Positions 48,063 to 59,014 of a DNA stretch of 64,000 bases are shown piece after piece; position 1 is the first letter of the stretch; every line of letters begins with the position of its first letter. The notes under the pieces were generated by a model. That model searched no databases, was not told the DNA's origin, and worked only from the letters and a program-made list of their open reading frames with translations. A program made the translations under genes and the position numbers. Source of the stretch: Buchnera aphidicola (Floraphis choui) (lineage in GTDB: Bacteria > Pseudomonadota > Gammaproteobacteria > Enterobacterales > Enterobacteriaceae); contig CP140044.1 of the NCBI GenBank assembly GCA_039830045.1, positions 1 through 64,000 on the forward strand, read 5' to 3'.

Positions 48063-49079
48063 TTAATTTATATTATTATTTTCAATAATTTTAATTTCTA
48101 ATTCAAGAAAAATATTAAATTTTTGTTTTACTTTATTTTGTACTATGTTTGCGAGAGTTAGTACATCTTTTGCTGTAGCTTTATATTTATTGATTAGTAC
48201 TAACGCTTGATTTTGACACACTTGAGCCCCACCAATAGAATATCCTTTGAGTTGACATTGTTCAATTAACCATCCTGCTGAGATTTTTATGTTATTATTA
48301 CTTTCGGGATAGTTAGGTAAATTCTTATATTTAAATAATAACTTTTTAGCACAATTTTTATTAATTATAGGATTTTTAAAAAAACTTCCAGCATGACCTA
48401 TTATATTTAAATTAGGAAATTTTTCATTTCTAATACGTTTAATATGATTGAAAATTGTATAGGCAGTTAAATTGTTACGATCTAAATTTTGTAATGATAA
48501 ATAAGAAACGTTTGGTATCCATTTTTTTGGTAATTTAATTCCAACAGCTAAAATTATATAATTGTAATAATTTGCATTTTTGAAAATACTATCTCGATAT
48601 TTAAACATACAATATTTGTTTTTTATTTTGATTACATTACGATATGTTAAAGAAAATATTTCAATATAGTCACAGATATCTTTAAATTCTAATCCATATG
48701 CTCCTATATTTTGAATTGGTGCTGCTCCTACTGTTCCAGGAATAAAAGCTAAATTTTCTAAGCCATAAATTCCTACATTAAGTGTATGTGTAACTAAATT
48801 GTGCCATTTTACTCCTCCTTTTGCATATATTAACCAATTTTTTCTAGTTTCTGTAATTTTTATTCCTTTTATTTTATTAATAGCTACAATTCCATTATAA
48901 TATTTAGAAAATAGCGTATTACTACCTTCTCCTAAAATTAAAAAAGATATTTCTTTTTTTTTGCATGTTTTCCATATTTTAATAAGAGTATTTATATTTC
49001 TGATTATGATAATTTTTTTGGCATATTCGTTAATTTTAAATGTATGGAATCTTTTTAATGATTGTTCTTTGCGTGTCAT
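48063..49079 (-). CDS. murB: UDP-N-acetylenolpyruvoylglucosamine reductase MurB
   Basis: MurB is an FAD enzyme reducing UDP-GlcNAc-enolpyruvate to UDP-MurNAc. The 338-residue protein resembles the type I E. coli enzyme (342). It shows ILGEGSNTLFSKYYNGIV for FAD binding, GLENLAFIPGTVGAAPIQNIGAYGLE, the catalytic-serine motif HAGSFFKNP, and SAGWLIEQCQLKGYSIGGAQV near the end. Substitutions are mostly Lys/Asn/Ile. The 306-bp spacer on its right separates it divergently from metF. Confidence 0.96.
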   Translation of the reverse strand: MTRKEQSLKRFHTFKINEYAKKIIIIRNINTLIKIWKTCKKKEISFLILGEGSNTLFSKYYNGIVAINKIKGIKITETRKNWLIYAKGGVKWHNLVTHTLNVGIYGLENLAFIPGTVGAAPIQNIGAYGLEFKDICDYIEIFSLTYRNVIKIKNKYCMFKYRDSIFKNANYYNYIILAVGIKLPKKWIPNVSYLSLQNLDRNNLTAYTIFNHIKRIRNEKFPNLNIIGHAGSFFKNPIINKNCAKKLLFKYKNLPNYPESNNNIKISAGWLIEQCQLKGYSIGGAQVCQNQALVLINKYKATAKDVLTLANIVQNKVKQKFNIFLELEIKIIENNNIN

Positions 49080-49385
49080 ATTATATTGTATTTAATATTA
49101 TTATTAAAATTAATAAATTAAACTGAGATAGTGTATGAAAACTTGTTTTAAATCAATTATAAAATTATATTGATATTTATCTTAATAATATAGTTTTAAA
49201 TATAGTACATTATTTTCTTCTATAAATTATTAAGAGATATTCTAATTTTTATTATATATTATATATTATAATATTATTAAAGAAATAATTTTTAAAAGTT
49301 TGTTATTATTTTTATATTATTTTAAAAATTTAAATGATGTAAAATTGTTAATTTTAATTATTTTTGTTCTAAAAGGAATTATAAC
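49080..49385. other. Divergent murB-metF spacer
   Basis: This 306-bp A+T-rich region must carry promoters for both genes. It includes repetitive TATTATATATTATA-like sequence near 49255-49275. No MetJ-type repeated operator (AGACGTCT) is visible, so repression of metF by methionine is not supported. Confidence 0.45.
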
Positions 49386-50294
49386 GTGACTTTATTAAAT
49401 AAATGCTATCATGAAATTCTTAATGAATATTTGGTAAATTTTCATGAAAAGGTTGATATTTCATTTGAATTATTTCCTCCCAAAAATCAAATTATACAAA
49501 GTAATTTTTGGAATACAGTTAATCAGTTGAAATTATTAAATCCTATTTTTTTTTCAGTGACATGTGGTGCTTTTTCAGGAGAAAAAAATCGTACATATGA
49601 TGTTGTTCGAGAAGTTCAAAATAACACAAAGATTGAAACAGCTCCTCATCTTACTTGTATTGATTTTACTAAAGAAGAATTAAAACAAATTGCAAAAACA
49701 TATTGGAACAATGGTATTCGTCATATTGTAGCTTTAAGAGGAGATATTAAAAGTAGTAAAGACAAACCTAAAATGTATGCTTCTGATTTAGTAAAATTAT
49801 TAAAAGATGTCGCTAACTTTGATATATCTGTTGCTGCTTATCCAGAAGTACATCCTGAGTCTCGTAGTGCGAATGATGATTTAATTAGTTTGAAGACTAA
49901 AATTGATTGTGGTGCAAATCGTGCAATTACTCAATTTTTTTTCAGTGTTAATCATTTTTTAAAATTTAGAGATTTGTGTGTAAGTAATGGTATTACTATA
50001 GATATTGTTCCGGGTATTTTCCCTATTATTAATTTTAAGCAGTTATGCCATTTTTCTAAAATGAGTAATGTAGTTATTCCAAATTGGATTTATCATATGT
50101 TTGATGGATTAGAAGATGATTATGAAACTATAAAAATTATAGGAGCAAGTATAGCAATGGACATTGTTAAAGTACTTTACAAAGAAGGAGTAAGAAAATT
50201 TCATTTTTATACTTTAAACAAATCAGAGTTAGTAATTCCTATTTGTCGTGTATTAGGAATAAGAGTTAACGCTTTTAATAATGATAAAAAGTAA
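49386..50294 (+). CDS. metF: 5,10-methylenetetrahydrofolate reductase MetF
   Basis: MetF makes methyltetrahydrofolate for MetE. The 302-residue protein starts with GTG, supported by AAGGA at 49373-49377 with eight-base spacing and by alignment to the E. coli N-terminus. It has ISFELFPPKN, APHLTCID, YWNNGIRHIVALRGD, SVAAYPEVHPES, GANRAITQFFF and REGVRKFHFYTLN-like (here KEGV) blocks with FAD and folate residues. It pairs functionally with metE at 28499. Confidence 0.97.
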   Translation: MTLLNKCYHEILNEYLVNFHEKVDISFELFPPKNQIIQSNFWNTVNQLKLLNPIFFSVTCGAFSGEKNRTYDVVREVQNNTKIETAPHLTCIDFTKEELKQIAKTYWNNGIRHIVALRGDIKSSKDKPKMYASDLVKLLKDVANFDISVAAYPEVHPESRSANDDLISLKTKIDCGANRAITQFFFSVNHFLKFRDLCVSNGITIDIVPGIFPIINFKQLCHFSKMSNVVIPNWIYHMFDGLEDDYETIKIIGASIAMDIVKVLYKEGVRKFHFYTLNKSELVIPICRVLGIRVNAFNNDKK

Positions 50295-50560
50295 ATATTT
50301 CCAGATCAATATTTATATTTTATTTAGTGAATATGAAAGTTAATAATATTTTCTAAAATATTAAGTTTGATGAAAAATTTAGTTTAGAAATGTATTTGTA
50401 AAGTTTTTGTTAATGAATTATTATTGACAAAACGTTTTATTTTTTAGATTTAAAATTGTTATTTTGGCATGATAAGTAAAGTTTATACTTTAATGTATTT
50501 TTATAATATATTTTTAATAATTTAGTTTATATTAATAACATATTAATATTAAGGTTTATA

Positions 50561-51778
50561 ATGTTTAGTAATAAAGGTATTAATAAAGTAATATTAGCTT
50601 ATTCAGGCGGATTAGATACATCAGCTATTATTCCTTGGATTAAAGAAAATTATAGCTCTGATGTAGTCGCATTTGTTGCTGATGTAGGACAGTCGCGTAA
50701 TGATTTAGACAATATTGAAGAAAAAGCGCTGCAATCTGGAGCGTCTCAGTGCATTATTGTTGATTTGAAAGAAGAATTTATACAACATTATGTTTATCCA
50801 ACATTGCAGACTGGAGCGTTGTATGAAGGAAGTTATTTATTAGGTACAGCATTAGCTCGACCAATTATAGCCAAAGCTCAAGTAGAAATTGCACTAAAGT
50901 TAGGAGCCGATGGTTTATGTCATGGAGCTACTGGAAAAGGAAATGATCAAGTTAGGTTTGAAACTACGTATGCTGCATTAGCACCTCAATTAAAAGTTAT
51001 TGCTCCTTGGAGGGAGTGGAATTTACGTTCACGTGAAGAATTATTATTATATTTAAAAAAAAGAAATATAAAAACAACAGCTACTATCGAAAAAATTTAT
51101 AGTAGGGATGAAAATGCTTGGCATATTTCAACGGAAGGCGGAATTCTCGAAAGTCCATGGAATCGATCTAAAAAAGATTGCTGGGTATGGACTGTAGACC
51201 CTAAAAATGCGCCTGATGAATCAGATATTGTTTCTTTAAAAATAAAAAATGGATGTGTAATAGCAGTAAATAGCGTTCGTTTAACTCCGTTTCAATGTTT
51301 AAGTGAATTAAATTTAATAGGATCAAAACATGGAATTGGTCGTGTTGATATTATTGAAAATCGTTTGGTAGGAATGAAATCTAGAGGATGTTATGAAACT
51401 CCAGGAGGGACAATAATATTTAATGCATTACGTGCTATTGAACAATTAGTATTAGATAGAGAGAGTTTTAAATGGAGACAAACACTTGGATTAGAAATGT
51501 CATATGTAATTTATAATGGAAATTGGTTTAGTCCTATTCGAAAATCTATTCAAGCATCAGCAACTGAATTATCTTCAGAGTTAAATGGAGAAGTCGTATT
51601 AGAACTATATAAAGGAGTAGTTAATCCTATTCAAAAATATTCGCCTAATTCTTTATATTCTAAAGAATTTGTTACATTTGGTTCGGATAATGTATACCAT
51701 CAATCTGATGCACATGGATTTATAAAATTGTTTTCTTTGCCTTCTAAAATACGAGCAATGAATAATAACCCTCGTTGA
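50561..51778 (+). CDS. argG: Argininosuccinate synthase ArgG
   Basis: ArgG condenses citrulline and aspartate using ATP. The 405-residue protein starts near [19 protein letters not shown], the PP-loop signature (about residues 8-26). It contains [28 protein letters not shown] and the C-terminal substrate-binding segments. argH follows after 57 bases. The 266-bp gap from metF to argG contains no genes. In other Buchnera I remember argE, argC and argB there. AAGG precedes the start. Confidence 0.97.
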   Translation: MFSNKGINKVILAYSGGLDTSAIIPWIKENYSSDVVAFVADVGQSRNDLDNIEEKALQSGASQCIIVDLKEEFIQHYVYPTLQTGALYEGSYLLGTALARPIIAKAQVEIALKLGADGLCHGATGKGNDQVRFETTYAALAPQLKVIAPWREWNLRSREELLLYLKKRNIKTTATIEKIYSRDENAWHISTEGGILESPWNRSKKDCWVWTVDPKNAPDESDIVSLKIKNGCVIAVNSVRLTPFQCLSELNLIGSKHGIGRVDIIENRLVGMKSRGCYETPGGTIIFNALRAIEQLVLDRESFKWRQTLGLEMSYVIYNGNWFSPIRKSIQASATELSSELNGEVVLELYKGVVNPIQKYSPNSLYSKEFVTFGSDNVYHQSDAHGFIKLFSLPSKIRAMNNNPR

Positions 51779-51835
51779 GAAATATATCGAAAATAAAATC
51801 ATAGTTGTTAATATAATTAGTGGAGTAGATATAAA

Positions 51836-53221
51836 ATGTTGTGGGGAGGAAGATTTGTACATAAACTTAATTCATTTTTTAAGAATTTTAATTCTTCTTT
51901 GAATGTGGATTATAAATTAGCAGAACAAGATATTTTTTCCTCTATAGCTTGGTCAAAATCACTCTTAGATGCTGATGTATTAACGGTAGATGAACAAAAA
52001 AAAATTGAATCATCTTTAAATATTTTATTAAAAAACATTATTAAAAATCCTAATTTATTATTGAATAATGATTCAGAGGATGTTCATAGCTGGATAGAAA
52101 AAGAATTAATTAAAATTGTAGGAGTAACTGGAAAAAAATTACATACTGGACGAAGTAGAAATGATCAAGTAACTACTGATTTAAGATTATGGTGTAAACA
52201 TAAGATTAAGATTTTATTAAAACGAATACGAGAGTTTAAAATAGTTCTTATAGAAATTGCTGAAAAAAATCAAAAATCTATTATGCCGGGATATACACAT
52301 TTACAAAGAGCACAACCTATTACTTTTGCTTTTTGGTGCTTAGCTTATGTGGCAATGTTAAATCGAGATACCGATCGCGTAAAAGATGCATTAAAAAGAT
52401 TAAACGTTAGTCCATTAGGTTCTGGAGCTCTTTCTGGTACTTCTTGGAATATTGATCGTGAAAAGTTAGCTGAAGAAATGGGATTTTTATCAGCAACGGA
52501 TAACAGTTTAGATAGTGTATCAGATCGTGATTATGTTATTGAGTTAGCTTCAGTAGCATCTATTGGAATGGTTCATTTATCTAGATTTTCAGAAGATTTA
52601 ATTTTTTTTAATTCTTCTGAATCAAATTTTATAGTGTTATCTGATTCAATTACTTCAGGTTCTTCTCTTATGCCTCAAAAGAAAAATCCAGATTCTTTAG
52701 AACTTATTAGGTCTAAATCGGGAAGAGTATTTGGTTTTTTAGTTAGCATCTTAGTGATTCTTAAAGGATTACCTTTGTCTTATAATAAAGATATGCAAGA
52801 GGATAAAGAAGGCTTATTTGATTCTCTAGATACTTGGGAAAATTGTTTGTTAATGTCTACTTTGATTTTAAAAAATTTAGAGATTAATCATACTGTGTGT
52901 TTAGAAGCAGCGAAAAAAAGTTACGCTAATTCTACTGAATTAGCCGATTATTTAGTTAAGAAAGGTGTAGCATTTCGTGATGCTCATTGTATTACTGGGA
53001 AAATAGTATTAGAAGCAGTAAAACAAAATGTATCATTAGAAAAATTACATTTAGATGTGCTAAAAAAATATTGTAATTATATTGATAGTGATATATATGG
53101 ACATTTGAAGTTAGAATCGATTTTCGAAAAAAGAAATGTAAAAGGAGGAGTTTCATTTTATCAAGTTCAAGAAGCTATTAATAAATTTAAAAAAGAATTA
53201 GATGAAAACGAAATATATTAG
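51836..53221 (+). CDS. argH: Argininosuccinate lyase ArgH
   Basis: ArgH cleaves argininosuccinate to arginine and fumarate. The 461-residue protein is near E. coli at 457. It begins MLWGGRF and contains [39 protein letters not shown], and the superfamily signature [17 protein letters not shown] with the mobile catalytic loop. The C-terminal helices are intact. GTGGAG lies upstream, and it is probably co-transcribed with argG. Confidence 0.98.
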   Translation: MLWGGRFVHKLNSFFKNFNSSLNVDYKLAEQDIFSSIAWSKSLLDADVLTVDEQKKIESSLNILLKNIIKNPNLLLNNDSEDVHSWIEKELIKIVGVTGKKLHTGRSRNDQVTTDLRLWCKHKIKILLKRIREFKIVLIEIAEKNQKSIMPGYTHLQRAQPITFAFWCLAYVAMLNRDTDRVKDALKRLNVSPLGSGALSGTSWNIDREKLAEEMGFLSATDNSLDSVSDRDYVIELASVASIGMVHLSRFSEDLIFFNSSESNFIVLSDSITSGSSLMPQKKNPDSLELIRSKSGRVFGFLVSILVILKGLPLSYNKDMQEDKEGLFDSLDTWENCLLMSTLILKNLEINHTVCLEAAKKSYANSTELADYLVKKGVAFRDAHCITGKIVLEAVKQNVSLEKLHLDVLKKYCNYIDSDIYGHLKLESIFEKRNVKGGVSFYQVQEAINKFKKELDENEIY

Positions 53222-53603
53222 GATAACATATTGAATATAAATAATTTTATAACATATTTTATATTTTTTTATAATATTTCATTTTAATATGTAGCTAATT
53301 TTAATAATTTAATGAAAATATTATAGATTTTATTATTATTTTCATTAAAATATATAATTATTAACTATATAGGTATTTATAAAGTAAATAGTAGCTTAGA
53401 TAAATACATATAATAAGAATTATAAAACTTTTATAGTAAAATAATAAAAAATTATTGATTATTACATATATTTAAATAAGTTTATTGATAATGAATGTGT
53501 TATTTAAAATTATATAGATAATAATTAAAAACTTTTTGTAAATAGTTAAATTTAAAAATTATTTTTATTTTACAATACAATATTTTCTGTATTAGGAGAA
53601 AAA
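53222..53603. other. Non-coding spacer argH to cysE
   Basis: A 382-bp A+T-rich stretch without genes, tRNAs or a clear terminator. In E. coli cysE is preceded by secB and gpsA; none is present here. Confidence 0.5.
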
Positions 53604-54317
53604 ATGTTTTCTGAGGAAGTAAAATTAATATGGAATCAAATTTTATCCGAAGCACAAATATTAATTAATCAAGAACCGGTATTGGTTAGTTTTTATTATT
53701 CTTATATATTAAATCATAGAGATTTTACTTCAGCATTGAGTTATATTTTATCAAGCAAGTTAGGAAATAATGTTGTTTCTTCTATTTTTATTAGAGATAT
53801 TATAAATAATGTATATATTTCTAATAATGCAATTGTACTATCAGCAATTAAAGATGTTCAATCAATATATCATAATTATCCTGAAATAAAATGTTATTCA
53901 ATTCCATTTTTATATTTTAAAGGTTTTCATGCATTACAAGCGTATCGAGTATGTCATCATTTATGGAATAATCAGAGACAAGAATTAGCTATATATTTTC
54001 AAAGTTGTATTTCAGCTATTTTTTCAGTAGACATTCATCCTGCTGTTCAAATAGAAAATAAAGTTATATTAGATAACGCTACAGGGATTTCTATTTCGAA
54101 CGCAACTATTATAAGAAGTAATATGTCTAATTTTAGGTCAACTAAATTAAATAATATTAAGAAAGATAATTTTATTAATTATCCAATAATTAGAAAAGAG
54201 GTATTTATAGGATCAGGAGTTAAAATATTAGGAGATATTGAAATAGGATCTAGATCAATAATTAGTTCAGGTTCTATTGTATTAATTTCTGTACCTCCTA
54301 ATAGTATTGTTAATTAA
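53604..54317 (+). CDS. cysE: Degenerate serine acetyltransferase CysE, probably inactive
   Basis: CysE makes O-acetylserine, the first step of cysteine synthesis. Residues 1-157 align without gaps to E. coli (SEEVKLIWNQI, LYFKGFHALQAYR, VDIHPA), including Asp143. The family's catalytic histidine in LDHATG (E. coli His158) is Asn158 here. The VTLGGTGKSGGDRHP block is unrecognisable, with the Arg-His pair replaced by Asn192-Tyr193. The glutamate of VVGETAV is lost. The protein stops at 237 residues instead of 273. In frame after the stop, 54318-54350 encodes ISTKIAN, resembling the lost VPARIVG. AGGAGA precedes the start, so it may still be translated. This looks like an early pseudogene or a non-catalytic remnant. 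Confidence 0.85.
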   Translation: MFSEEVKLIWNQILSEAQILINQEPVLVSFYYSYILNHRDFTSALSYILSSKLGNNVVSSIFIRDIINNVYISNNAIVLSAIKDVQSIYHNYPEIKCYSIPFLYFKGFHALQAYRVCHHLWNNQRQELAIYFQSCISAIFSVDIHPAVQIENKVILDNATGISISNATIIRSNMSNFRSTKLNNIKKDNFINYPIIRKEVFIGSGVKILGDIEIGSRSIISSGSIVLISVPPNSIVN

Positions 54318-54635
54318 ATTTCTACTAAAATAGCAAACGTTTCTAGTAAATAATAAATAATTATTTTACTGTATAAAAAGTTATTTCTAATCTTATTTGA
54401 TAATTATATTATGATTTATTATAAAGTATTTTATACGAACATATGCTATTACAAAAAATATAATGTTTTTAAAAATTATTAAGTTAAATAATTAATATTA
54501 TTTTAGTTTTTATATCTAGTATATTATATATAAATTAAGTTAACAATATTTTAAAATATGTTTTACCTAGATTTAGATATTAAAGCTTCCTTTTTAATAG
54601 GAAGCTTTCTTAAGTTTTATAATGACGTTTAAGTT
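54318..54635. other. Spacer between convergent cysE and rpoD
   Basis: This 318-bp A+T-rich region contains a short in-frame continuation of cysE after its stop (54318-54350) and one clear hairpin near rpoD (54582-54608). Nothing else is recognisable. Confidence 0.5.
54582..54608 (-). terminator. Stem-loop after rpoD
   Basis: AAAGCTTCC (54582-54590) pairs perfectly with GGAAGCTTT (54600-54608) around a nine-base loop, 28 bases past the rpoD stop. The sequence after the stem on the minus strand is A+T-rich but not a pure T run, so termination is probable, not certain. Confidence 0.6.
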
Positions 54636-56477
54636 TTATTCATCTAAAAAACTACGTAGTATTTCTGATCGACTAGGATGTCGTAATTTTCGTAGTGCTT
54701 TAGCTTCTATTTGACGTATTCTTTCTCGAGTAACGTCGAATTGTTTTCCTACTTCTTCCAAAGTATGATCTGTATTCATATCAATTCCAAATCTCATACG
54801 GAGTACTTTAGCTTCTCGTGCTGTTAGTCCAGACAAAACATCATGTGTAGCTGACCGTAAGCTTTCTGCAGTAGCCGAATCTAATGGTAGTTCTAATGAA
54901 GTATCTTCTATAAAATCTCCTAAATGAGAATCGTCATCTTCTCCAATAGGTGTTTCCATAGATATAGGTTCTTTTGCTATTTTTAATATTTTTCGTATTT
55001 TTTCTTCTGGGATTGACATACGTTCTGATAATTCTTCAGGTGTAGGTTCCCGACCAACTGTTTGTAATATTTGTCTGGAAATTCTATTTAATTTATTAAT
55101 AGTTTCAATCATATGCACTGGTATTCTAATAGTTCTCGCTTGGTCTGCAATGGATCGTGTAATTGCTTGTCGTATCCACCAAGTTGCGTATGTTGAAAAT
55201 TTATATCCTCTTCGATATTCAAATTTATCTACAGCTTTCATAAGTCCTATATTGCCTTCTTGGATTAAATCCAAAAATTGTAACCCTCTATTTGTATATT
55301 TCTTCGCAATTGAAATGACTAATCTTAAATTAGCTTCCACCATTTCTTTTTTTGCTTTTTTAGCTTTTGCTTCTCCGATAGACATTCTTTTATTTATATC
55401 TTTTACTTGTTCAATAGTTAATCCTGTTTTTTGTTCAACATTATTGAGTTTGTTTAAAACAACATTAAGCTCTTCTTTTATTTCATTTAATTTTTCAAAC
55501 CATGGTTGCTTTTTATGCTTGGATAGCTGAATCCATATGTTTTTAATTTTTTTTCCTATAAAAAATTTTAAAAAAATTTTTTTTGGAATGTTACAATGTT
55601 CCAAGCATAGTTTCATTATGAGTTTTTCTTGTATTCGCACTTGTTTCATCATATGTTGCATATTTTTAACTAAATAATCAAATTGCTTTGGAACTAATTT
55701 AAATTGTCTAAATATTTCTGATAAATTATGAATTTCAATTAAGGAATCATGATGATTTCTATTTTTACGTTTTATTGTATTATTTGTTATGACATATTGA
55801 TTTTTTAATTCAATAAATTTTTCTCGAGCTAGTTCTGGATCGACTTGGTGATCACTTTCATTATTTTCATCTAAATGTTCGTCATCGTTATTATGAATAT
55901 TTCCTTCTTCTATAAATTCAGATCCTATATTATGAGAAATAGGTGAGAATACTTCTTCTAAATTAGGATCTATAAATCCATTAATTAAGTCGGTTAATTT
56001 TAATTCTCCTAGTTCTACTCGAGTATATTGTGAAAGTAAATAAGTAATAGTTTCAGGATATTCGGCTACAGAACATTGAACTTGATTAATTCCATCTTCT
56101 ATTCTTTTAGCTATGTCGATTTCACCTTCTCGAGTTAATAATTCAACTGTACCCATTTCACGCATATACATTCGAACAGGATCAGTAGTGCGTCCTAATT
56201 CGGACTCTACGTTAGACAATACTTGTGCCGCTGCTTCTACTGCATCTTCGTCTGCATCTGTATTTCGTATTTCTTGAAGTATAAGATCATCGGCGTCCGG
56301 TGCTTCTTCTACTACTTGAATACCCATATCATTAATCATTTGTATAATATCTTCTATTTGATCTGAATTAATAATATCATTTGGAAGATGGTCATGAACT
56401 TCAGTATAGGTTAAATATCCTTGTTCTTTTCCATGGGTAACTAGTAATTTAAGTTGTGATTGTGGATTCTGCTCCAT
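54636..56477 (-). CDS. rpoD: RNA polymerase primary sigma factor RpoD (sigma-70)
   Basis: The 613-residue protein equals the E. coli size. Region 1.1 begins [24 protein letters not shown]. Region 1.2 has [22 protein letters not shown]. The non-conserved insert (about 130-370) is Asn/Lys/His-rich. Regions 2.1-2.4 show [44 protein letters not shown] in segments and [12 protein letters not shown]. Region 4.2 has [33 protein letters not shown]. It is third in the rpsU-dnaG-rpoD operon. With rpoH at 23182, both sigma factors expected in Buchnera are here. Confidence 0.99.
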   Translation of the reverse strand: MEQNPQSQLKLLVTHGKEQGYLTYTEVHDHLPNDIINSDQIEDIIQMINDMGIQVVEEAPDADDLILQEIRNTDADEDAVEAAAQVLSNVESELGRTTDPVRMYMREMGTVELLTREGEIDIAKRIEDGINQVQCSVAEYPETITYLLSQYTRVELGELKLTDLINGFIDPNLEEVFSPISHNIGSEFIEEGNIHNNDDEHLDENNESDHQVDPELAREKFIELKNQYVITNNTIKRKNRNHHDSLIEIHNLSEIFRQFKLVPKQFDYLVKNMQHMMKQVRIQEKLIMKLCLEHCNIPKKIFLKFFIGKKIKNIWIQLSKHKKQPWFEKLNEIKEELNVVLNKLNNVEQKTGLTIEQVKDINKRMSIGEAKAKKAKKEMVEANLRLVISIAKKYTNRGLQFLDLIQEGNIGLMKAVDKFEYRRGYKFSTYATWWIRQAITRSIADQARTIRIPVHMIETINKLNRISRQILQTVGREPTPEELSERMSIPEEKIRKILKIAKEPISMETPIGEDDDSHLGDFIEDTSLELPLDSATAESLRSATHDVLSGLTAREAKVLRMRFGIDMNTDHTLEEVGKQFDVTRERIRQIEAKALRKLRHPSRSEILRSFLDE

Positions 56478-56714
56478 AAGACGATATCCATATTTTATTA
56501 ATTTTAGTATGCGTTAATTATATCGAAAATAGTATGTAATATAAATATATTCAAATTTGTTTAAAAAACGTTTCGTTTAATATTTAATAATAAATATTTA
56601 TGATATTAAACATATACGAAATTTTTAAAAAAGCAGTTTTATTTTTTATAAGTATAATATTTTTATGTTTTTAAATGGCAATTATTTATTTTTAATGATT
56701 TATTACGGATGCAA

Positions 56715-58454
56715 TTATAATTTTGCTAATTTTTTATTAATTAACCATAGCTTGTTTTTTTCGTCTTTTTTAAGTCCTATTTTTCTTTCTTTTGTTATAA
56801 GTTTATTTTGTTGATCTTCTAATGTTTTGTAATAAAGGTTAGTTAATGAATCCAAAAAAACTTGTTCTATTTTATTATCGATAATCATATGGTTCCATTT
56901 TGCTAATTGATTTAATTTCTCAAAAATTTTTGTATTTCTATACATTTCTAATATTTGTCCAGTATTACAATTTTTAAATTCAATGCATTTTTTTATCAAA
57001 TCTAAGAAAACAAATACTCCTGGTGAATGAAAATGATGTAAATATTTTAGTGATGGAATAATAAGTGCTAATCTTGGGTTTTGTATCAATAGTCCAATTA
57101 AAGTGCGTATTGTAATATGTGATATTGTTGTATGTGTACTATGTAGTTTAAAGCTTTTATATATATGTGTAGAGTCTATTTTTTCTAAAATATTTTGATC
57201 TGGAATTCCAATTTTATTGCCTAATTTTTGAAGTAAATATGTACGCATGACTTTTCCAGGAATCAAATTAATCAAAGGAACAGCCGTAGAAATTAAAGAA
57301 AATCGTTCATTAATTGAACTTAAATCTATATTTTCAAATAATGTATTAAATAAAAAATTTGATAAGTTTACTGCATTATTGATGCGCTTTTTGAATTCTT
57401 TCGTACCTTCTTTTCTAATTATTGTGTCGGGATCTTCATTATTAGGTAAGAATATAAATTTTATGTGTTTTCCATCATATATATGAGGTAAGGCTATCTT
57501 TAAAGTTCTCCATGCAGCTTTTTTCCCTGCAAGATCTCCATCGTAACAGCAGATAACAGTATCTGTAATTTGAAATAATAGTCGTATTTGATTATTTGTT
57601 ATAGATGTTCCTAGTGCAGCAAGTGAATAATTAATATTAAATTGGAAAAGTGTTATTACATCAATATATCCTTCTACTATTAATAATTTTTTAGGTTTTG
57701 GATTGTATTTTAAAATTTCAAATAGACCGTATAAATTTCGACTTTTTTGAAATATATTTGTTTCAGGAGAATTAATATATTTAGGAAAATTGTTGTTAGG
57801 TAATCTTCCTCCAAATCCAATAACTTTTCCGTTTTTATTACGAATTGGAAAAATTATTCTTCTTCGTAAACGATCATATTTATATCCTTTATTATTAATA
57901 ATTAATACACCAATATCAATTAGTTCTTTTGTATTAAAATTATTAATTTTTTTTTCTGTATCAGACCAATTTGTAGGAGAAAACCCAATATTAAAAAATT
58001 GAATCATAGATTTGCTTATTCCACGATTAATTAAATATTGGTACGCGTGTTCCATGTTAAATATATTTTTATGATAGATATAAGATAACTTTTCTGTTAA
58101 ATAATATAAGTTGTTACGTTGTTCATAGTTAAAGTCTTGAGAGAAATATCTTTTTTGATATGGTATTTTTAAACCATTAATATTTGCTAGTTCTTCTATA
58201 CTTTCTACAAATGTTAATTTTTCATAATTTATTAAAAAATCAATAATATTTCCATGCGAATTACATCCAAAGCAATAATAAAATTGTTTTTCGTCACTTA
58301 CAGTAAAAGATGGTGTTTTTTCTTCATGAAATGGACAATGTGTATTATAATTTTTTCCAATTTTTTTTAATGGAATTTTTGTGTTAATGACATTAACAAT
58401 ATTGGTTTGACGTAATAATTCATTAATAAAATATTGTGGAACTATTCCTTTCAT
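56715..58454 (-). CDS. dnaG: DNA primase DnaG
   Basis: DnaG makes RNA primers for replication. I choose the ATG at 58454 (579 residues; E. coli 581), giving MKGIVPQYFINELL, which aligns with E. coli MAGRIPRVFINDLL. An in-frame TTG four codons upstream is less likely. The CHC2 zinc finger is CPFHEEKTPSFTV with YYCFGCNSHGN (about residues 35-65). The TOPRIM core has LIVEGYIDVI and CCYDGDLAGKKAAW. The C-terminal helicase-binding domain is diverged but full length. It lies between rpsU and rpoD as in the macromolecular synthesis operon. Confidence 0.97.
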   Translation of the reverse strand: MKGIVPQYFINELLRQTNIVNVINTKIPLKKIGKNYNTHCPFHEEKTPSFTVSDEKQFYYCFGCNSHGNIIDFLINYEKLTFVESIEELANINGLKIPYQKRYFSQDFNYEQRNNLYYLTEKLSYIYHKNIFNMEHAYQYLINRGISKSMIQFFNIGFSPTNWSDTEKKINNFNTKELIDIGVLIINNKGYKYDRLRRRIIFPIRNKNGKVIGFGGRLPNNNFPKYINSPETNIFQKSRNLYGLFEILKYNPKPKKLLIVEGYIDVITLFQFNINYSLAALGTSITNNQIRLLFQITDTVICCYDGDLAGKKAAWRTLKIALPHIYDGKHIKFIFLPNNEDPDTIIRKEGTKEFKKRINNAVNLSNFLFNTLFENIDLSSINERFSLISTAVPLINLIPGKVMRTYLLQKLGNKIGIPDQNILEKIDSTHIYKSFKLHSTHTTISHITIRTLIGLLIQNPRLALIIPSLKYLHHFHSPGVFVFLDLIKKCIEFKNCNTGQILEMYRNTKIFEKLNQLAKWNHMIIDNKIEQVFLDSLTNLYYKTLEDQQNKLITKERKIGLKKDEKNKLWLINKKLAKL

Positions 58455-58539
58455 GTTAATTTTCAATATTATATATGTATGTTGACCGAACTCTAAGGTA
58501 AGAACGGCCAGATAATTAATTTTTAAATAAATAAAAAAA

Positions 58540-58755
58540 TTAATACATTCGAATTCGTTTTAGATTTTCTCTAGAAAGTTTTTTAGCTAATCTTTTTATT
58601 GCTGATGCTTTTGCGCGCTTTCGTTCAGTAGTAGGTTTTTCATAAAATTCTCTTCTTCGAATTTCAGCTAAAATTCCAGATTTTTCGCAAGATCTTTTAA
58701 ATCTTCTTAACGCTACATCGAAAGGTTCGTTTTCTCGTATTTTAATAATAGGCAT
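58540..58755 (-). CDS. rpsU: Small ribosomal subunit protein bS21
   Basis: The 71-residue basic protein has the E. coli length. It begins [21 protein letters not shown] and contains [21 protein letters not shown] and a Lys/Arg-rich C-terminal helix. It is first in rpsU-dnaG-rpoD. AAGGG precedes the start. It is divergent from tsaD across a 259-bp A+T-rich spacer, the E. coli arrangement. Confidence 0.98.
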   Translation of the reverse strand: MPIIKIRENEPFDVALRRFKRSCEKSGILAEIRRREFYEKPTTERKRAKASAIKRLAKKLSRENLKRIRMY

Positions 58756-59014
58756 ATATTAACCCTTTATTTATTGAAATGATGAATATTTTATATTTTT
58801 AAAAAAGTACGTTATATAAAGAAATCACATTTTAAAATATTAATGTTATGTAAAACAATTATAAATGAAAAGATGCAATAATTTATTGTACAATAATAAT
58901 TTTAAATTAATATTTAATTGATGTATATATTATTTTTTATTTGTAAGAATTCTAATATAATATAAAGTATTAAATATTGTTGATTTCAACATAAAATTAT
59001 AGTTATAAATATAT

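Noticed and set aside
49250..49290. Repetitive TATTATATATTATA sequence considered as a tandem repeat or CRISPR-like array
   Set aside because: It is simple A/T sequence without spacers or conserved repeat units. No CRISPR repeats or cas genes occur in the window.
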